The notes beneath the pieces were generated by a model that saw only the letters and a program-made list of their open reading frames with translations, did not search any database and was not told the DNA's origin. 21,471 bases of DNA from the NCBI GenBank assembly GCA_036897095.1, contig JAYMSP010003025.1:1-21471 (forward strand), read 5' to 3'. The translations under genes and the position numbers were made by a program. The stretch comes from Plantago elongata (lineage: Eukaryota > Streptophyta > Magnoliopsida > Lamiales > Plantaginaceae). Numbering within the stretch: the first letter of the stretch is position 1; every line of letters begins with the position of its first letter. This document shows, one piece after another, positions 9,201 to 20,362 of this stretch.

Positions 9201-12200
9201 GGTTATTTTAAGATTCATCGAAGTAGTTCGAACATTTGCAGTTTGCTTGATACTAATTTGCGTGTAAAATGCAGTACAAAATAACTTACTTTCTTTTCCA
9301 GTACATTTATGGTGCACTCGAGCTCCTCAACAGAATGTTCCAAAATCTTGACTTCCTCTTCCTTTTGCTCAGCATACAATTTACTGGCCTCTGACTCCTG
9401 CGGAGTATAGACATTTAGTTCATTTCAGGATAAGTAAATAATTACATATCATATATGTTTATGATCTCAAAAGGCTCAAAGCTGAACTTACCTGGTGGGC
9501 TTCCGCAGCTATAGCTTGGTTCTCATCAGCTACCGTACATGCCATATTCAACCTATCTTGCAAAGAGGTCATCATTTTGACATATTCATCTCTCTCTGCA
9601 GTCACCCTCTTTAAAGTATCATGAATATCTTCCTCTGATGGATATAATCGTCTCTCTGATGAAGATACACGAACAATTTCTTCCTCTAAACCCTTAGTAG
9701 CTTCTTTTTGCTCTTCAAGTAATTGATCTAGCTCAGAGTTTTTCAGATATAGATCTTTCAGAAGATCCTTCAACTCTATATTTTGTGCAGACAAAATATT
9801 TAATTTTCCCTTTGCCTGATCTAATTCATAGTTGGAGTTGGACAATGCTTGCTGCGCTTCAGCCAATTGAGCTTCAAGACTCATATTCTGAACACATACT
9901 TTATCAAGTTGAACCGCTTTAGTCTGAAGTTCATGCTGAACTTTGCTCATAGCATCAATTAACTTTTCAAGTTCATTCTTGATGTCCTTCCTGTGTGAGG
10001 CAAACTCTTGGAGCAAACTGAAATCAAAGAGTAACCCTTTCAACAGAGTATCTTTTCGTTTAAGCTGGTTCACAAGATCAGAGCCATTCTCATCATTGAC
10101 TAGATCCACTTCTTCAACATTCATTCTTGACAGGAAGTTAATTCTATCTCCTACAGTTTCACATGTAACAGCATGGAAAGCAGAGTTATCATCAGTATCT
10201 TCCTGAACTATTTCGGGGACACCAGCAACTACACAATCCTTCTGTAGTTCAAATCTAGGGGTTAAAATTGACTTTCTCATTCTGAGTTGTTCATGGTACT
10301 CAACCATTTGGCGTTGAAATAAAAACGTACTGAGATCATTCTCTATTGCTTTGCACATCAAGTCGTCCAAGGACGATCTCAAGCTACCACAGAAAGCCTG
10401 CATATCCTTGACAACTTCCTTCTGTGCTGCTTCAAACACTTCCTCCACACCTGTCCGCATTTGAACAAAACATCCTTCCAGTAAAGATAATATGTTAGAA
10501 ATCTCCAACCCATCTCCTACGAGAATATTAGATTTTAGCTGTTTAATCTCTTTACTCAAGATCTCTTTATCTGCCATCAAATCCTCTCCTGTTTGTTTCC
10601 ACATTGCAGTAGATATATTGGCAGTTTTATTCGCTTCCAGCATTGCTTTTAACATGTCATCTGCTTCTTTAATGGTTGCATAAGCCTCTTCAAATTTGTC
10701 AAAGAAACTAACAGGGGGGTAACTTTTCTCTTCCAACCCCACCTGCAGCCAAAAAAAAAGGAATTATGAAAATGTCTAAGTTACTGCCTTCTGACAAACA
10801 AAGCATGAAAATAGATCAGTGTGTTAGTAGTAATTACTCCAATAATGTTAATAATTGCATTTACCTCTCCCGAGGTTTTACTGCCTGCATAAATCTTATT
10901 GGTGGAATCATCATGTTGGTCTCTTCCTTGCTCCCTGAGGTCTTCTAATACATATGTACCATCCAATGATACAATATCTGCTCTACAACTTTGATCTGTT
11001 TGACCAACACAAAATTCCATCAGATGATCTCGTAACTTAACAAATGCACTATGCGCTTTCCTATACTCCATCAGAAGGTCCAAAAGTACTCCATTGGGAC
11101 TGACTCCTGGATTTTCATCACAGTTTAGATCCACTTTGCCTTCAACTGTTTTAAATATAACAATTGAAGATTTCTTGTCATTACCAACACTTTCAGCTGA
11201 AGAACTAGAGCATGAACTCAAACAGTCACTAGCCCATTCATCATCTCCAGAGGAGCAGTCTGCTGAATCAAGATGGCTATGCATATTCTTGACGTTATAA
11301 AACCATGAATTCATGCAGTTCAATCTTTTAATTACTTCAACAAGTTCATTCCGGATTCTTTGTGGCGCCTGCAGCTGATTTGCGTGCTTTAGTTCAGCAT
11401 GAGATGGAATTGTGTTGTTGGAAAAAGGAAGGCTTACTTGATTCCTTTTCAACTCATCAACTTCTTTCCTCATGTCAGTAATGTCTTTCAAAACATTATG
11501 AATGGATTCCTTGTGGACAGTTACTGCATGGTGGATTTCAGAAGTTAGAGCACTCCAGCATGTTTCTGCATCAGAGACCAATAAATTGATGACATCTTCG
11601 ATCTCTGACAGCGTTGGCATTGCTAATTTAACATCATCGGTAATATATGTAGTTCCATTCGAATTTGAATGATCAGATCGCATACTTCTTTCACCAGTGC
11701 AACTAGGAGTGCTCACTGAACAATCAGATAGCCTACTTTCTAAGAACAAAGCAGATCTATCTTGAATTTCAGTAAGCTGGGCCTTCACAGGTATGCTTTC
11801 ATTTTCTGCAAACTCTTTCTCTTCATATAAATCACTTGACACTTTAGAGAACTGGAACTCTTCTCCGGGAGTGGATTTTCCCATCTGACGAAGTTCGGTC
11901 AGCGCTATTGTTGCACCCATCAAGGTGAATAATTTTTGTTGCATTTGCATCACAGCTTTTTTAGCATCTTCCAAACTTTTCTGCAGCAGGAGAATCGTTT
12001 CTTCCTTTTCAAGACATATTTTTGCAGCCTTTTCAACATGTTCACCAATCCAATCATTGACATTAGAAAATGAAGATGAAATACTGTTTATTTGGCAAGA
12101 AGCATCTCCAAGGGATCTGGAACCATCTACGAGGAATGTAGTAAGCTCCAATACCCCCCTTTCCCATTCTGCACGGAATTTTTTCAATTCTTGTTCCTTT

Positions 12201-14607
12201 GCGGACAAGCTGTTTTGAAGACTTACATTCTGTTCAGTTAAGGAGCAAACATGTACTTGATACTCTGACTGAAGTCGATCTATCTCGTCCGGTAAATGCA
12301 TAATTGTTTGCGAAGTTTCCAGCTCAACTTCATTGCGAAATAAGTCAGCTTTATCATCTTGAGATATCAGTTTCGTATGGTGTACTCTGTATTGTCTGTT
12401 AAGCATCTGTGCCTCCTTGAGGTCATAAGACAATCTCTCTAACTTAGATTGCAAAACATATGGGCTAGTTTCCTCGTTGACTTGAATGTTTGCAGTTGAA
12501 GCACAATTTCTTAGACCAACTTGTTTTCCATTGATGTCCTTATTCGTGTTCTCAATGTTGCTTTGTGGAGATCCCTTGCTGTCCATCAATTTGTGTAGGC
12601 TTCGGTTTTCAGTCTGGATAGATTGGAGTTCCTTGGTTACCTGAAGTTGCTCCAATCTCATTGTAGCAATAGAAGCCTGTGCATCCAGAAGTTGTTTGTG
12701 GACCTTGTCAAACTGCAAAATGTCTACTATCTGCTGATCATTTTTTTCATTCTGATTCTGCAAAAAGTAAATGGCAGAAAATAAATGTTTCAGACAACAT
12801 AATCATATTTTGTTGACTGTGTGAGTTTATATTAACAGCTCAAATAATTCTGCAGTGTAAAGCAATATATAATCAATGATGTCATATATATGATTAATCA
12901 ATCACAAATAAGCGCCTTTAACTTGTTTCTTACTGTGTTGGGAGTAAATTTGTCACAATCCATTCCCGTCTCCATTTGGAGCCTTAATCCATCGATTTCC
13001 CTGCATTGACAGTGCGCAAATTCAGTGAGACAACAATGGACTCATAGTGTTGGTTTTGAGTTTCCTCCACTGAAAAACAAATTTCAGAAGAAAGCTACAA
13101 AATTATGTCCTAATCGGACAAAATATGCTGCAGTATGTATGCCAAACAAGAATCAAGTAAGAATAGCATCAGAACCAATTTAATAGGATGATGGCAACAA
13201 AACTATTGCAAAAAGATAGAGTAACCAGAGATATGATCTATCATTAGTAATTAAAACAATCAAAAGAGTTTGCGATGCATGAACTTAGATAGAGAAACTC
13301 TGCCAAAATAGATTTATTAAACTTGAGCAGGGTAATTTCACCTCACTAATGTGGAATTCATATCTTTGCACCGCTCCAGTTCTTCTGCTACTTCTAGTTC
13401 CTATATATTTCAGGATATTACAGAGTTTATTGCACCGTGAAAACAGAGCAGGGAAACAAAAACGGAGCATATAGACTGGATAATAACCTGTTTCTTTTTC
13501 AATGAATAGAACTGAGGTGGAGCACGACTTGTTTCAATTTTAAGTAACTCGAAAACCTGACAATGTACCAACAGTATCATCATGGATTCAAGTGTTATCT
13601 TTTCAAATGACTGACAGAACTTCATCAAACCTGATTGCGTAACTCTGATATTTCAGCAATCAATGTTTCTCTCTCTCCTTGTTCATGGAAATCTTGGTAC
13701 CTGTGATTGAACATGTAAAGGAAAATGATGAAAGGAATAAGAATGCAGAAATGAAGACAAAACAGGTACTAGATGTGTGTCATGACTATTACAATCTGAT
13801 TTGTTCTAGCAATCTGATATTCTCCAATGCAAATCGAGTAACTTCTGGGTTTCTATCAATCTTAGTCTGAAGCAGAAGATTTTGCTCTCTTAAGGCATTG
13901 TTTTCATCCAGGTAAAACTTATCAGCAGAGATTAGTCCATCGGATAGTAATTCCAAGCGCTTTGTCTTTTCCTCGTGGAATCTGAGCATCATTTTAGTAC
14001 GTTGAGATTCTTCTTCCCGTTGGTGAGCCTGCAAATTTTTTTCATTGACTCTTCTTACAACACCACGACAAGTAGAAAATGCAGGCTGTTTTCCATGGAT
14101 GTGGAAACATACCAGGCGATTCAAGTGTTCGATCTCTGATTTCAATCTTACGACTTCCATCTCTGCCAATTTTTCTCGGCGCAGGGAACCAGACAACGTA
14201 GCTTTGAAGTGCTTTGTCTGCCATTAGCAATTTTGTTAAAAGGATATAGAGCTTTCGCATGAAGAAAAGAACTTCAGTTGAAAATTAAAATTACCTTTAC
14301 AAATTCTTCTTCAATAGTCTTTTGCACATCATACTCATTAGTTTCTTCAGATAACTCACACACACGCCTTCCAGGAAAGCAACCCAAACTAGATTGATCA
14401 GAACTAGGAACGATATCTACAAGTTCTGTGGAAGCATGTTGATGCTTTATAAGGAATGACAATTGACCCTGCTAAAGGAAATGTCTGAGTGGCTTTGCCA
14501 GGGTCAAAGTATATGAAATACTCATGAAACGATATGCCTACCTTTAACTGTTGGATTTGTTGCTGCAATACGATGACATCTCCTGATGCATCTTCATTAA
14601 TTTTAGC
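6293..14607 (-). other. Kinesin exons 12-32: stalk and tail
   Basis: In transcript order: 14542-14607, 14295-14468, 14113-14217, 13793-14028, 13631-13700, 13488-13556, 13342-13400, 12934-13000, 10865-12757 (1893 nt), 9492-10742 (1251 nt), 9290-9397, 8915-9078, 8745-8832, 8581-8655, 7910-8146, 7380-7478, 7180-7254, 7039-7097, 6721-6832, 6389-6636 and 6293-6308. The sequence is rich in Glu, Lys, Leu and Gln heptads. Recognisable POK stretches include [16 protein letters not shown] and [10 protein letters not shown]. The last 16-nt exon is the least certain; without it the protein stops at a TGA at 6385-6387. Confidence 0.85.
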
Positions 14608-17337
14608 CTGAAAATAACTAAGAAGTTCAAGCAAAAAAAAGGATGGATAGATAGATAGACAAGGATACAAATATGGAAGACTCAATGCTGCAAATTTTTT
14701 TACATTGTTCTGAATAAGCTTGGCACGCTGTGCAAACTTCAGACAGCTTAAAGTCTCATTTGACGATCTGCAATTTGTAGTTGAAAGTTGTTATGCCCAG
14801 GAATATTCCAATATCGCCTACTAAGCGATCAGCTATGAGAGCAAGAAACTTAAATTTTACCGAGTGGATGGGCTGACATTTGCAATGATTGCTGTTTTGG
14901 AATTTCCACCTAAGGAATCCTGCACAAAACGGGATACATTACAACTATAAAACAATCACATGCAATGTGCAAATTTTACTCATACATTACTAACTGACCT
15001 GAAGAAGAAACGTCAACCTAGAGTCTCTGTATGGGACATGCCGAAGCTTCCCTTGTGCTAAATCCACCAGAGACATGATTACCAATCTAAGGCATTAAGA
15101 TGAGCAGAAATTCATAAAATCTTCATCAAATTAATTCAAGATTTTCAGGATAATTAAATGTTTGTGTGGCAGATATTTAATTTTTACATTGTTAGGTATA
15201 TTCTATATAAATTAATGCAAATAAACTAAAAGCTTTTGACATTTGAATAACATCCCAATATGACCAACAAGATTTTGGATGAAATCGTGAAAGTAGTACA
15301 AATAGTTAAAGTCTAAAAGAGCAGAACAAGAGTGTTAATGAAAAGACAACCTAACTTGAAGCCAGTTTGAAACTCTTACCCAAGTGTTGATAGAGACTTG
15401 TTAATGTTTGCAGCTTCTTTCAAACGATCCCCTTCAGCCCCCGAGCTCTTCTGTCTGTGACATTGAAATGATATATCATTGCATGCTTTACCAAATCAAA
15501 ATAGCTATAAAAAGAACAAAAAGTTACCTTTCAGAACCAGCTAGATCCACTAAATTCAACCTTCCGAACCTAAGATGAGCCATGGAATCCTTTTCCCAAC
15601 GGCTTTCAATGGTGCAAGTAAATACACTGTGGGATCGACTGCTCTCACTGTTCATGTACGTTGCAGCTATCTTCCTATTTGCAGCCCCCTGTGAGAGATG
15701 CAGTCAGACCAAGCAAAGCTTAAATGGAATATGTAGTTAGATACTGGGAATGTTGAACTTCTTGAACCACCTGTTGCAGAAGCTTGAGCACGTCATTCAC
15801 CGTTTTGACATTATGCTCACTGAGGTTTTCAACGTATACCCCTTTTTTCAAGTCCTCCCTGAGCTAGATGTATACAAAACAGAAAGGAATACAACAGTCA
15901 GCTATATTGAAATAAGAAACTGCACTAGATTCTCATTATGGCAAAGTCAACTCTCTTCACCTGTAGGTTAGTAGATGAAGGCTCTAGGAGGTCTGTTATA
16001 TGCTCATTGTATATCTCCAGAAAGGAACATTTGCAACTATATGTCAGTCTCTCATGCTTTCTGCTCTCCTCTTCCTTTAAGATGAGGATAAAAATCATAA
16101 GTTAATCATTACATTCATTACATGAAATTCTAAAACTCACCTACAAGCAAATTTATCTAACCAAACCTTTGTGATCCTGGTGAACATGTACTCGAAAATT
16201 CGAGGAGTAATCCCACAATCATCACTAAGTTTTCCATCCATCTTATCAATTTCACCCATCATAGTATATGTCTTACCGCTACCTGTCTGCAATAAATCAT
16301 ATTACCCCTTCAGTAATTAACCAACAGTACAATAAAGACACATAAAAAGTTGCTATAGTGACACCTACTTGTCCATAAGCAAACATGCAGCTGTTATACC
16401 CCGACATACAATTATCCACCATAGGCAATCCAGCAACTCGGAATAGTTTCTCCTGGAAGAAAAAAAGCATCACAAGTCCTAGCTAATTCCCGGCAAGTAT
16501 TCAGCAAAAATACACTAGTAAATTCATACCATGTGATCATATACTTATATTCAAGTAAATACACAGTATGCAAATTAGCTCATACTCTCTCCAGGTTCGA
16601 ATAATTTTAACAAACAGTACTACTAAACAAACAAGCACCTGCGATGTACTTTCGCAAGCTATATGATCAAATGTGAATCTAGTTTCCGGGTGGCCAAGCC
16701 ACACAACCGTCTGAGCACTCTCTTGCTTCAAGCATCTCCCATGACCTTGTGAAACCATCTCCACATCATTCAACGGCCTAATCCGAATCAATACCTACAC
16801 AATAGAAACATTCACTCCTAAATGATCAAAACGAACAACAGGCATGTAAAATCATTTTGCAAAAGTGACACAACCAAAACAAACAAAATCATTTCACAAA
16901 ATCGACATAATCAAATCAACCTGCACATTGTGGTCCTTCCAGAACGACGAATCCTCATCCAGCTCAAAATCCGGAACATCAGCTACAACCTGCTCATTCG
17001 GAATCGCAACCGAAATCCCCTTCGAAACCCTGGGCAGAAATCCGTACTTCGCCCCTACAGGCAGCCTCATAAGAGAAGCCGAACCCCCACCGACATTCGA
17101 CAGCCTCCGTGCACTTCGCACGGGAGTAGATTGAGCTGAATTAGACTCTGAGTGAGACGATTTGGCTCTAGAGGCGGAAACTCTGGCAATTGAGTGAGTA
17201 GACAGGCATTGTGAGGGGTCTGGAATTGAATTTAGCGGAGCTCGTGAAGGTATCAGTGAGGCTATTTGGTTAATTGATGAGGTTTCAAAGCGATTTTCGT
17301 TTGGTGGTGATTGGATAGAAGAATTGTCTCTTGACAT
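6293..17337 (-). CDS. POK1/KIN12C: Kinesin-12, phragmoplast-orienting kinesin (POK/KIN12C-D type)
   Basis: I reconstruct 32 coding exons with CT..AC borders on the plus strand, totalling 6702 nt (2233 aa); every phase closes. The start is the ATG at 17335-17337 (context ACAATGTC). Residues ~136-477 form the motor: P-loop GQTGSGKT at 218-225, switch I NSESSRSH at 341-348, switch II DLAGSER at 376-382 and [10 protein letters not shown] from 423. The rest is mostly coiled coil, with large exons for residues 760-1390 and 1391-1807 and a Ser/Asp-rich patch near 1255-1290. Tail stretches such as [20 protein letters not shown] and [16 protein letters not shown] match my memory of Arabidopsis POK1; the length is near POK1 (about 2070) and below POK2 (about 2770). 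The family moves on microtubules, and POK proteins mark the cortical division site and guide the phragmoplast. All key motor residues are present, so it looks functional. POK1 versus POK2 orthology is not settled. Confidence 0.93.
8301..8456. repeat. 84-bp tandem duplication in a kinesin intron
   Basis: Two adjacent copies begin TTCTTTCTGA at 8301 and 8385. Both continue through AGGCATAAACTGAAAAT, GGTGC and GTGAGG.TCATA..ATTCA, with about a dozen differences over 72 bases. A weaker partial third copy may follow at about 8469-8490. It lies in the 434-base intron between exons 25 and 26 (8147-8580) and has no coding role. Confidence 0.75.
14704..17337 (-). other. Kinesin exons 1-11: N-terminal extension and motor domain
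   Basis: In transcript order, plus-strand coordinates: 16921-17337, 16639-16794, 16369-16452, 16167-16286, 15961-16074, 15771-15863, 15528-15688, 15380-15454, 14999-15086, 14861-14919 and 14704-14767. Residues 1-135 are a Ser-rich, probably disordered extension. Exon 2 starts the motor fold (VLIRIRPL). The P-loop is split by the exon 3/4 junction, between GQ and TGSGKT. Exon 7 carries both switch I and switch II. Exon 11 ends the motor at KLIQNN (residue 477). Confidence 0.9.
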
Positions 17338-17535
17338 TGTTGAATGGTTTGAGTGAGGGTTATTGGAGGTGAAAGTGGAAAGTAGACATTGAAGAGCTGG
17401 TTTGGAGTTTAATGAAAGGATTGGTGATGAATGAAGTGACTAGTGAGCATTGAAGTGGAACAAGGAGTTGCAGATGCTGAATTCAAATGGCAATCGAAAG
17501 GTGAAGAGGGATATTATTTTTTTATTATAAAATGT
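17338..17535 (-). promoter_or_regulatory. Kinesin 5' leader and probable core promoter
   Basis: Reading away from the start codon on the minus strand, a TATA-like stretch TTTTATAATAAAAAAAT is complementary to about 17515-17532, roughly 190 bases from the ATG. That allows a leader of about 150 bases. No AACGG/CCGTT core (the mitosis-specific activator element bound by MYB3R factors, usual in cytokinesis genes) was seen between 17338 and about 18000. Motif and position are the only evidence. Confidence 0.35.
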
Positions 17536-19119
17536 TGCTAAATTTTTGAATTTGAATTGTGAGTGGGAAATGGGGATTCATGGATGAGACTTGAGAGTGG
17601 GTAGCTAGTGGCCCATGGCTGACCCAGTCACTCTGCAGGAAACAAGTGTTTCATGAAAGCTAATCAAGTTTCTAAGAGTCAAGGCTACACAATTTCATTC
17701 AGAGTTGTTCGCGTTTAGGTTTGTAATTTCTCGGGTTTGATTATAATTCGACGATTAATCGATTAAGACTTGATTAGTACGGTTACTCATGATTTTTTAG
17801 ACCACACAGGTAACACTAGCATTTTCTGAATTATTATACATTTAATTTTAAAATCAACCAAAAATAGTCTCATAAGAATGGTAGTGTAGGTATATACTCC
17901 ACATCTATTATATACTTACTAATACTAATCAAAAATATTTATTCAGTTATTAATTCTAATAAAGAACAGTTATTACATCGCGATCCAATTTATTCACTTC
18001 TATTATTAATAAATGAAATTTGAATGTTTCAATGAAATTTGACTGTTATAAAATTTATAAATAATAGGATAATTCTTTTTTCATTAAGTCTTCCTCAATT
18101 CTATTACTAACACAAGTTAAAAGTAATTATTAGTCTCAAATTTAGTTTCTTCACCCACTTACCCACTTTCCTAGGCTTTACTAATTTTAGGTTAAACCAT
18201 GTCACACTTTGTATTTTTATTTGTTATTATTCATATGATTAAAATGATATATTTAATTTCTTACAAAATGAATTTAAAATTATAAAAATAAGAATTGCAT
18301 GCGGGTATTGCGTATAACACGGATAACTAGTGTTTCAACAATAACTTTCATTTCAGTTTCAACATGAGATTGGTGTTTTCCCTTCCCTATTGATTTAATT
18401 CAAATCTTATTGAATTCTTACTCTTTTTATCTTTATTTTTATTTGTTTATTTGGATCCTATATATATACTAGAATAGATGTCACTCGCACGCTTGTGAAG
18501 ATGTGTATTCTGATCTTGTTTTATGATTCACTATTAAATGGTTTTTAAGTTATATTTAATCTTTCTCGGACAATTCTACTAATATCTATGTAAACTTATG
18601 ATTAATTTATCCGAATTGTTAACAATATAGAAATTACAGAAGAAATAATATTATTCCTAAATATATCTCTTTCAATCGTAAAGAAAAAGTTTATGTTTGT
18701 ATATTGTCTAATCGCACACCAAGCATGTGAGATCCTATTATTTAGTGATATATAAAAATTTTAATCAATATCATAAATTATATTCATTCTAGAAATAGTA
18801 ATATACATTATGCATATGAAGCGCATTTTAGATTATGTTTTACTAAAATCTTCACCATTACAAGTGTATTTTTATATAAACTCTATAGTTATTCAAATGT
18901 TGAATTAGGAATAAGAAAGCATAAAACTTTTGACTATTAATGTAGTGGCTCAGTTAATCATCAAAATTCTAATGTTAGACTCATACACTTATCTAGTGAT
19001 CACAATTGACATTACTCATAGCTCAATCTAACCTTACTACGAACCAAGTAGCAGAGTCAATTTATTTGGTTTCGGAAGGCAAGTACACCTACTTTTACTA
19101 CTAACTCGGATTCGTAGAG
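17536..19119. other. AT-rich intergenic DNA, no gene recognised
   Basis: No open reading frame of note and no RNA gene was recognised. The stretch is very AT-rich, with a short palindrome TTAATCGATTAA near 17755-17766. A possible Helitron-like 3' terminus near 18297-18330 is listed separately. Confidence 0.6.
18297..18330 (+). mobile_element. Possible Helitron-like 3' terminus
   Basis: GCATGCGGGTATTGCG, then ACACGGATAACTAG followed by T, looks like a decayed GC-rich hairpin region ending in CTAG, the CTRR-T arrangement of Helitron 3' ends. The hairpin pairing is weak here and no matching 5' TC end was fixed. The call rests on resemblance to common plant repeats with a CACGGGTnnnCTAGT ending. 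Confidence 0.25.
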
Positions 19120-19300
19120 TGCAAGGGGCTGATTGGCAAGATATTTGAATGAAAATTTTGGTGAAATTGTATTTGAAATGGAATTGAAATGGGGTATTTA
19201 AAGTGTATTTTAGGTCAAATCACTGTTTATCGAATCAAATTGGAGCATTTAAATGCCTGACCAATTAGCCCTACATAATTTGTTTCGGAAGGCAAGTACA
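19069..19300. repeat. 19-bp direct repeats flanking the MITE
   Basis: GTTTCGGAAGGCAAGTACA occurs exactly at 19069-19087 and 19282-19300, one copy on each side of the small TIR element at 19120-19275. The spacing from copy to copy is 213 bases. It is too long to be a target duplication of a standard DNA transposon and does not touch the MITE ends, so it may be a separate local duplication. Confidence 0.7.
19120..19275. mobile_element. Small TIR element (MITE), ~156 bp
   Basis: The left end AGGGGCTGATTGGCAAG..ATTTGAATG (19124-19151) is mirrored by the right end CATTTAAATGCCTGACCAATTAGCCCT (19246-19272). About 28 bases align with roughly seven differences. The interior is TTTGAAATGGAATTGAAATGG-like and non-coding. 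No clean target duplication was found at the edges, so the exact ends and superfamily remain open. Confidence 0.6.
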
Positions 19301-19993
19301 TCCGGTCGTATTCAACATAAGTTAATTATGCAGGATCATAAACTACATCATATCTTCTATGGTTCTACCTTATTGAACATAACCAGTAAATGTATCGAGA
19401 GACCATCAATGCAATATCAAAATAAGTGGCTGGAATATATACAAGGAGGGAACTGAAAAGGTAAGCAAAACCTGTCTGGTCCTAAGTCTTGTTCATGTTC
19501 TTGATTTAGATACAAAGGGGAGGATTAAAATTGAGTAACAGGGGAGCCTAAAATGCACCTTGTTGACAATTCTACAACTTTATATGAACGTTTGAAGGAT
19601 TGATTGTGATAGAATTTGAATGATCTTTTTTAATTTAAATTAAATTTTGTGTGTATAAAAAATTCGATTTATATGGAAAAATAGACCACTCCAAGTATAC
19701 AAGTATGGCGCGAAGCAATTGCACAAAACATATTGCATACAAACAACCAAACCACAAATGCCTAACGAGCTAGCCTGCAGAAGAGGACATATATACATGC
19801 CGGTTGTCCTACACCTTGGCCTGGAGTGCCACCTCCTTATGATTATGAAAGAATTACATATACAAATTACTTAAAAATAATTATTAAATATAAAAATGAC
19901 TATATAGAATAATTATATAAGAGGTCATTTTATTTGTTGAAGCTCTAATTTATCTCAATCACAAAATAACTTTTCATAAATATTCAGGTCATT
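19301..19993. other. Intergenic DNA, nothing recognised
   Basis: AT-rich sequence between the MITE and the coiled-coil ORF. A 67-codon plus-strand frame runs from 19253 to 19456, but it begins inside the MITE and has no recognisable motif, so it is not called. Confidence 0.5.
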
Positions 19994-20362
19994 CTATGTT
20001 TTGAGCCCTAATTTCTCCCAACAACAACATGATTTTATATTAATGCTCATCATTTCTTTTCCTCCAAGTCTACCATATTCCTGTATATACGGAATTAATT
20101 TATTCTTCATTGTTTCCAGATTTTCCTCTTCTTCTCTTACATTTTTTCTCTCTTGATCAAATTCTTTCACTCGTTTTTCATGTATTTGTAATAGTTTTTT
20201 AAAGGAGATCTTATATGTAATCCCATTGCATAAAGTGGCCTCCTTATGTACTTTTTCATAAAAAATATTAGTTTCAAGATCATTTGTACTAGTTTCAGCA
20301 TCATTTAATTTCGAAACTCGTACATTTAGTTTCAGAACAATAAAATTTAATTTTATGCACAA
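19994..20362 (-). CDS. Unrecognised coiled-coil ORF, possibly a fragment
   Basis: A 122-codon frame whose middle (HEKRVKEFDQERKNVREEEE and onward to about residue 95) is highly charged with heptad-like spacing, as in a genuine coiled coil rather than random AT-rich sequence. I do not recognise the family. The start is unreliable: the first 30 or so codons lie in the degenerate CTAGTTTCA repeat array, which in this frame reads as repeated Glu-Thr-Ser/Asn (AETSTNDLETN). No promoter, partner exon or neighbour gives a function. It could be a transposon-borne ORF, a captured gene fragment or a chance frame. Confidence 0.25.
   Translation of the reverse strand: MCIKLNFIVLKLNVRVSKLNDAETSTNDLETNIFYEKVHKEATLCNGITYKISFKKLLQIHEKRVKEFDQERKNVREEEENLETMKNKLIPYIQEYGRLGGKEMMSINIKSCCCWEKLGLKT

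Noticed and set aside
13285-13628. Two short minus-strand frames overlapping kinesin exons 17 and 18
   Set aside because: They are read-throughs of real exons into flanking introns, and the splice sites there account for the coding sequence.
16822-17139. Two plus-strand frames of about 90-105 codons
   Set aside because: They are antisense to kinesin exon 1 and intron 1, and show no motif.
18900-19560. Possible decayed retroelement sequence around the MITE
   Set aside because: No conserved protein motif, long terminal repeat or primer-binding site could be recognised, so no family is named.
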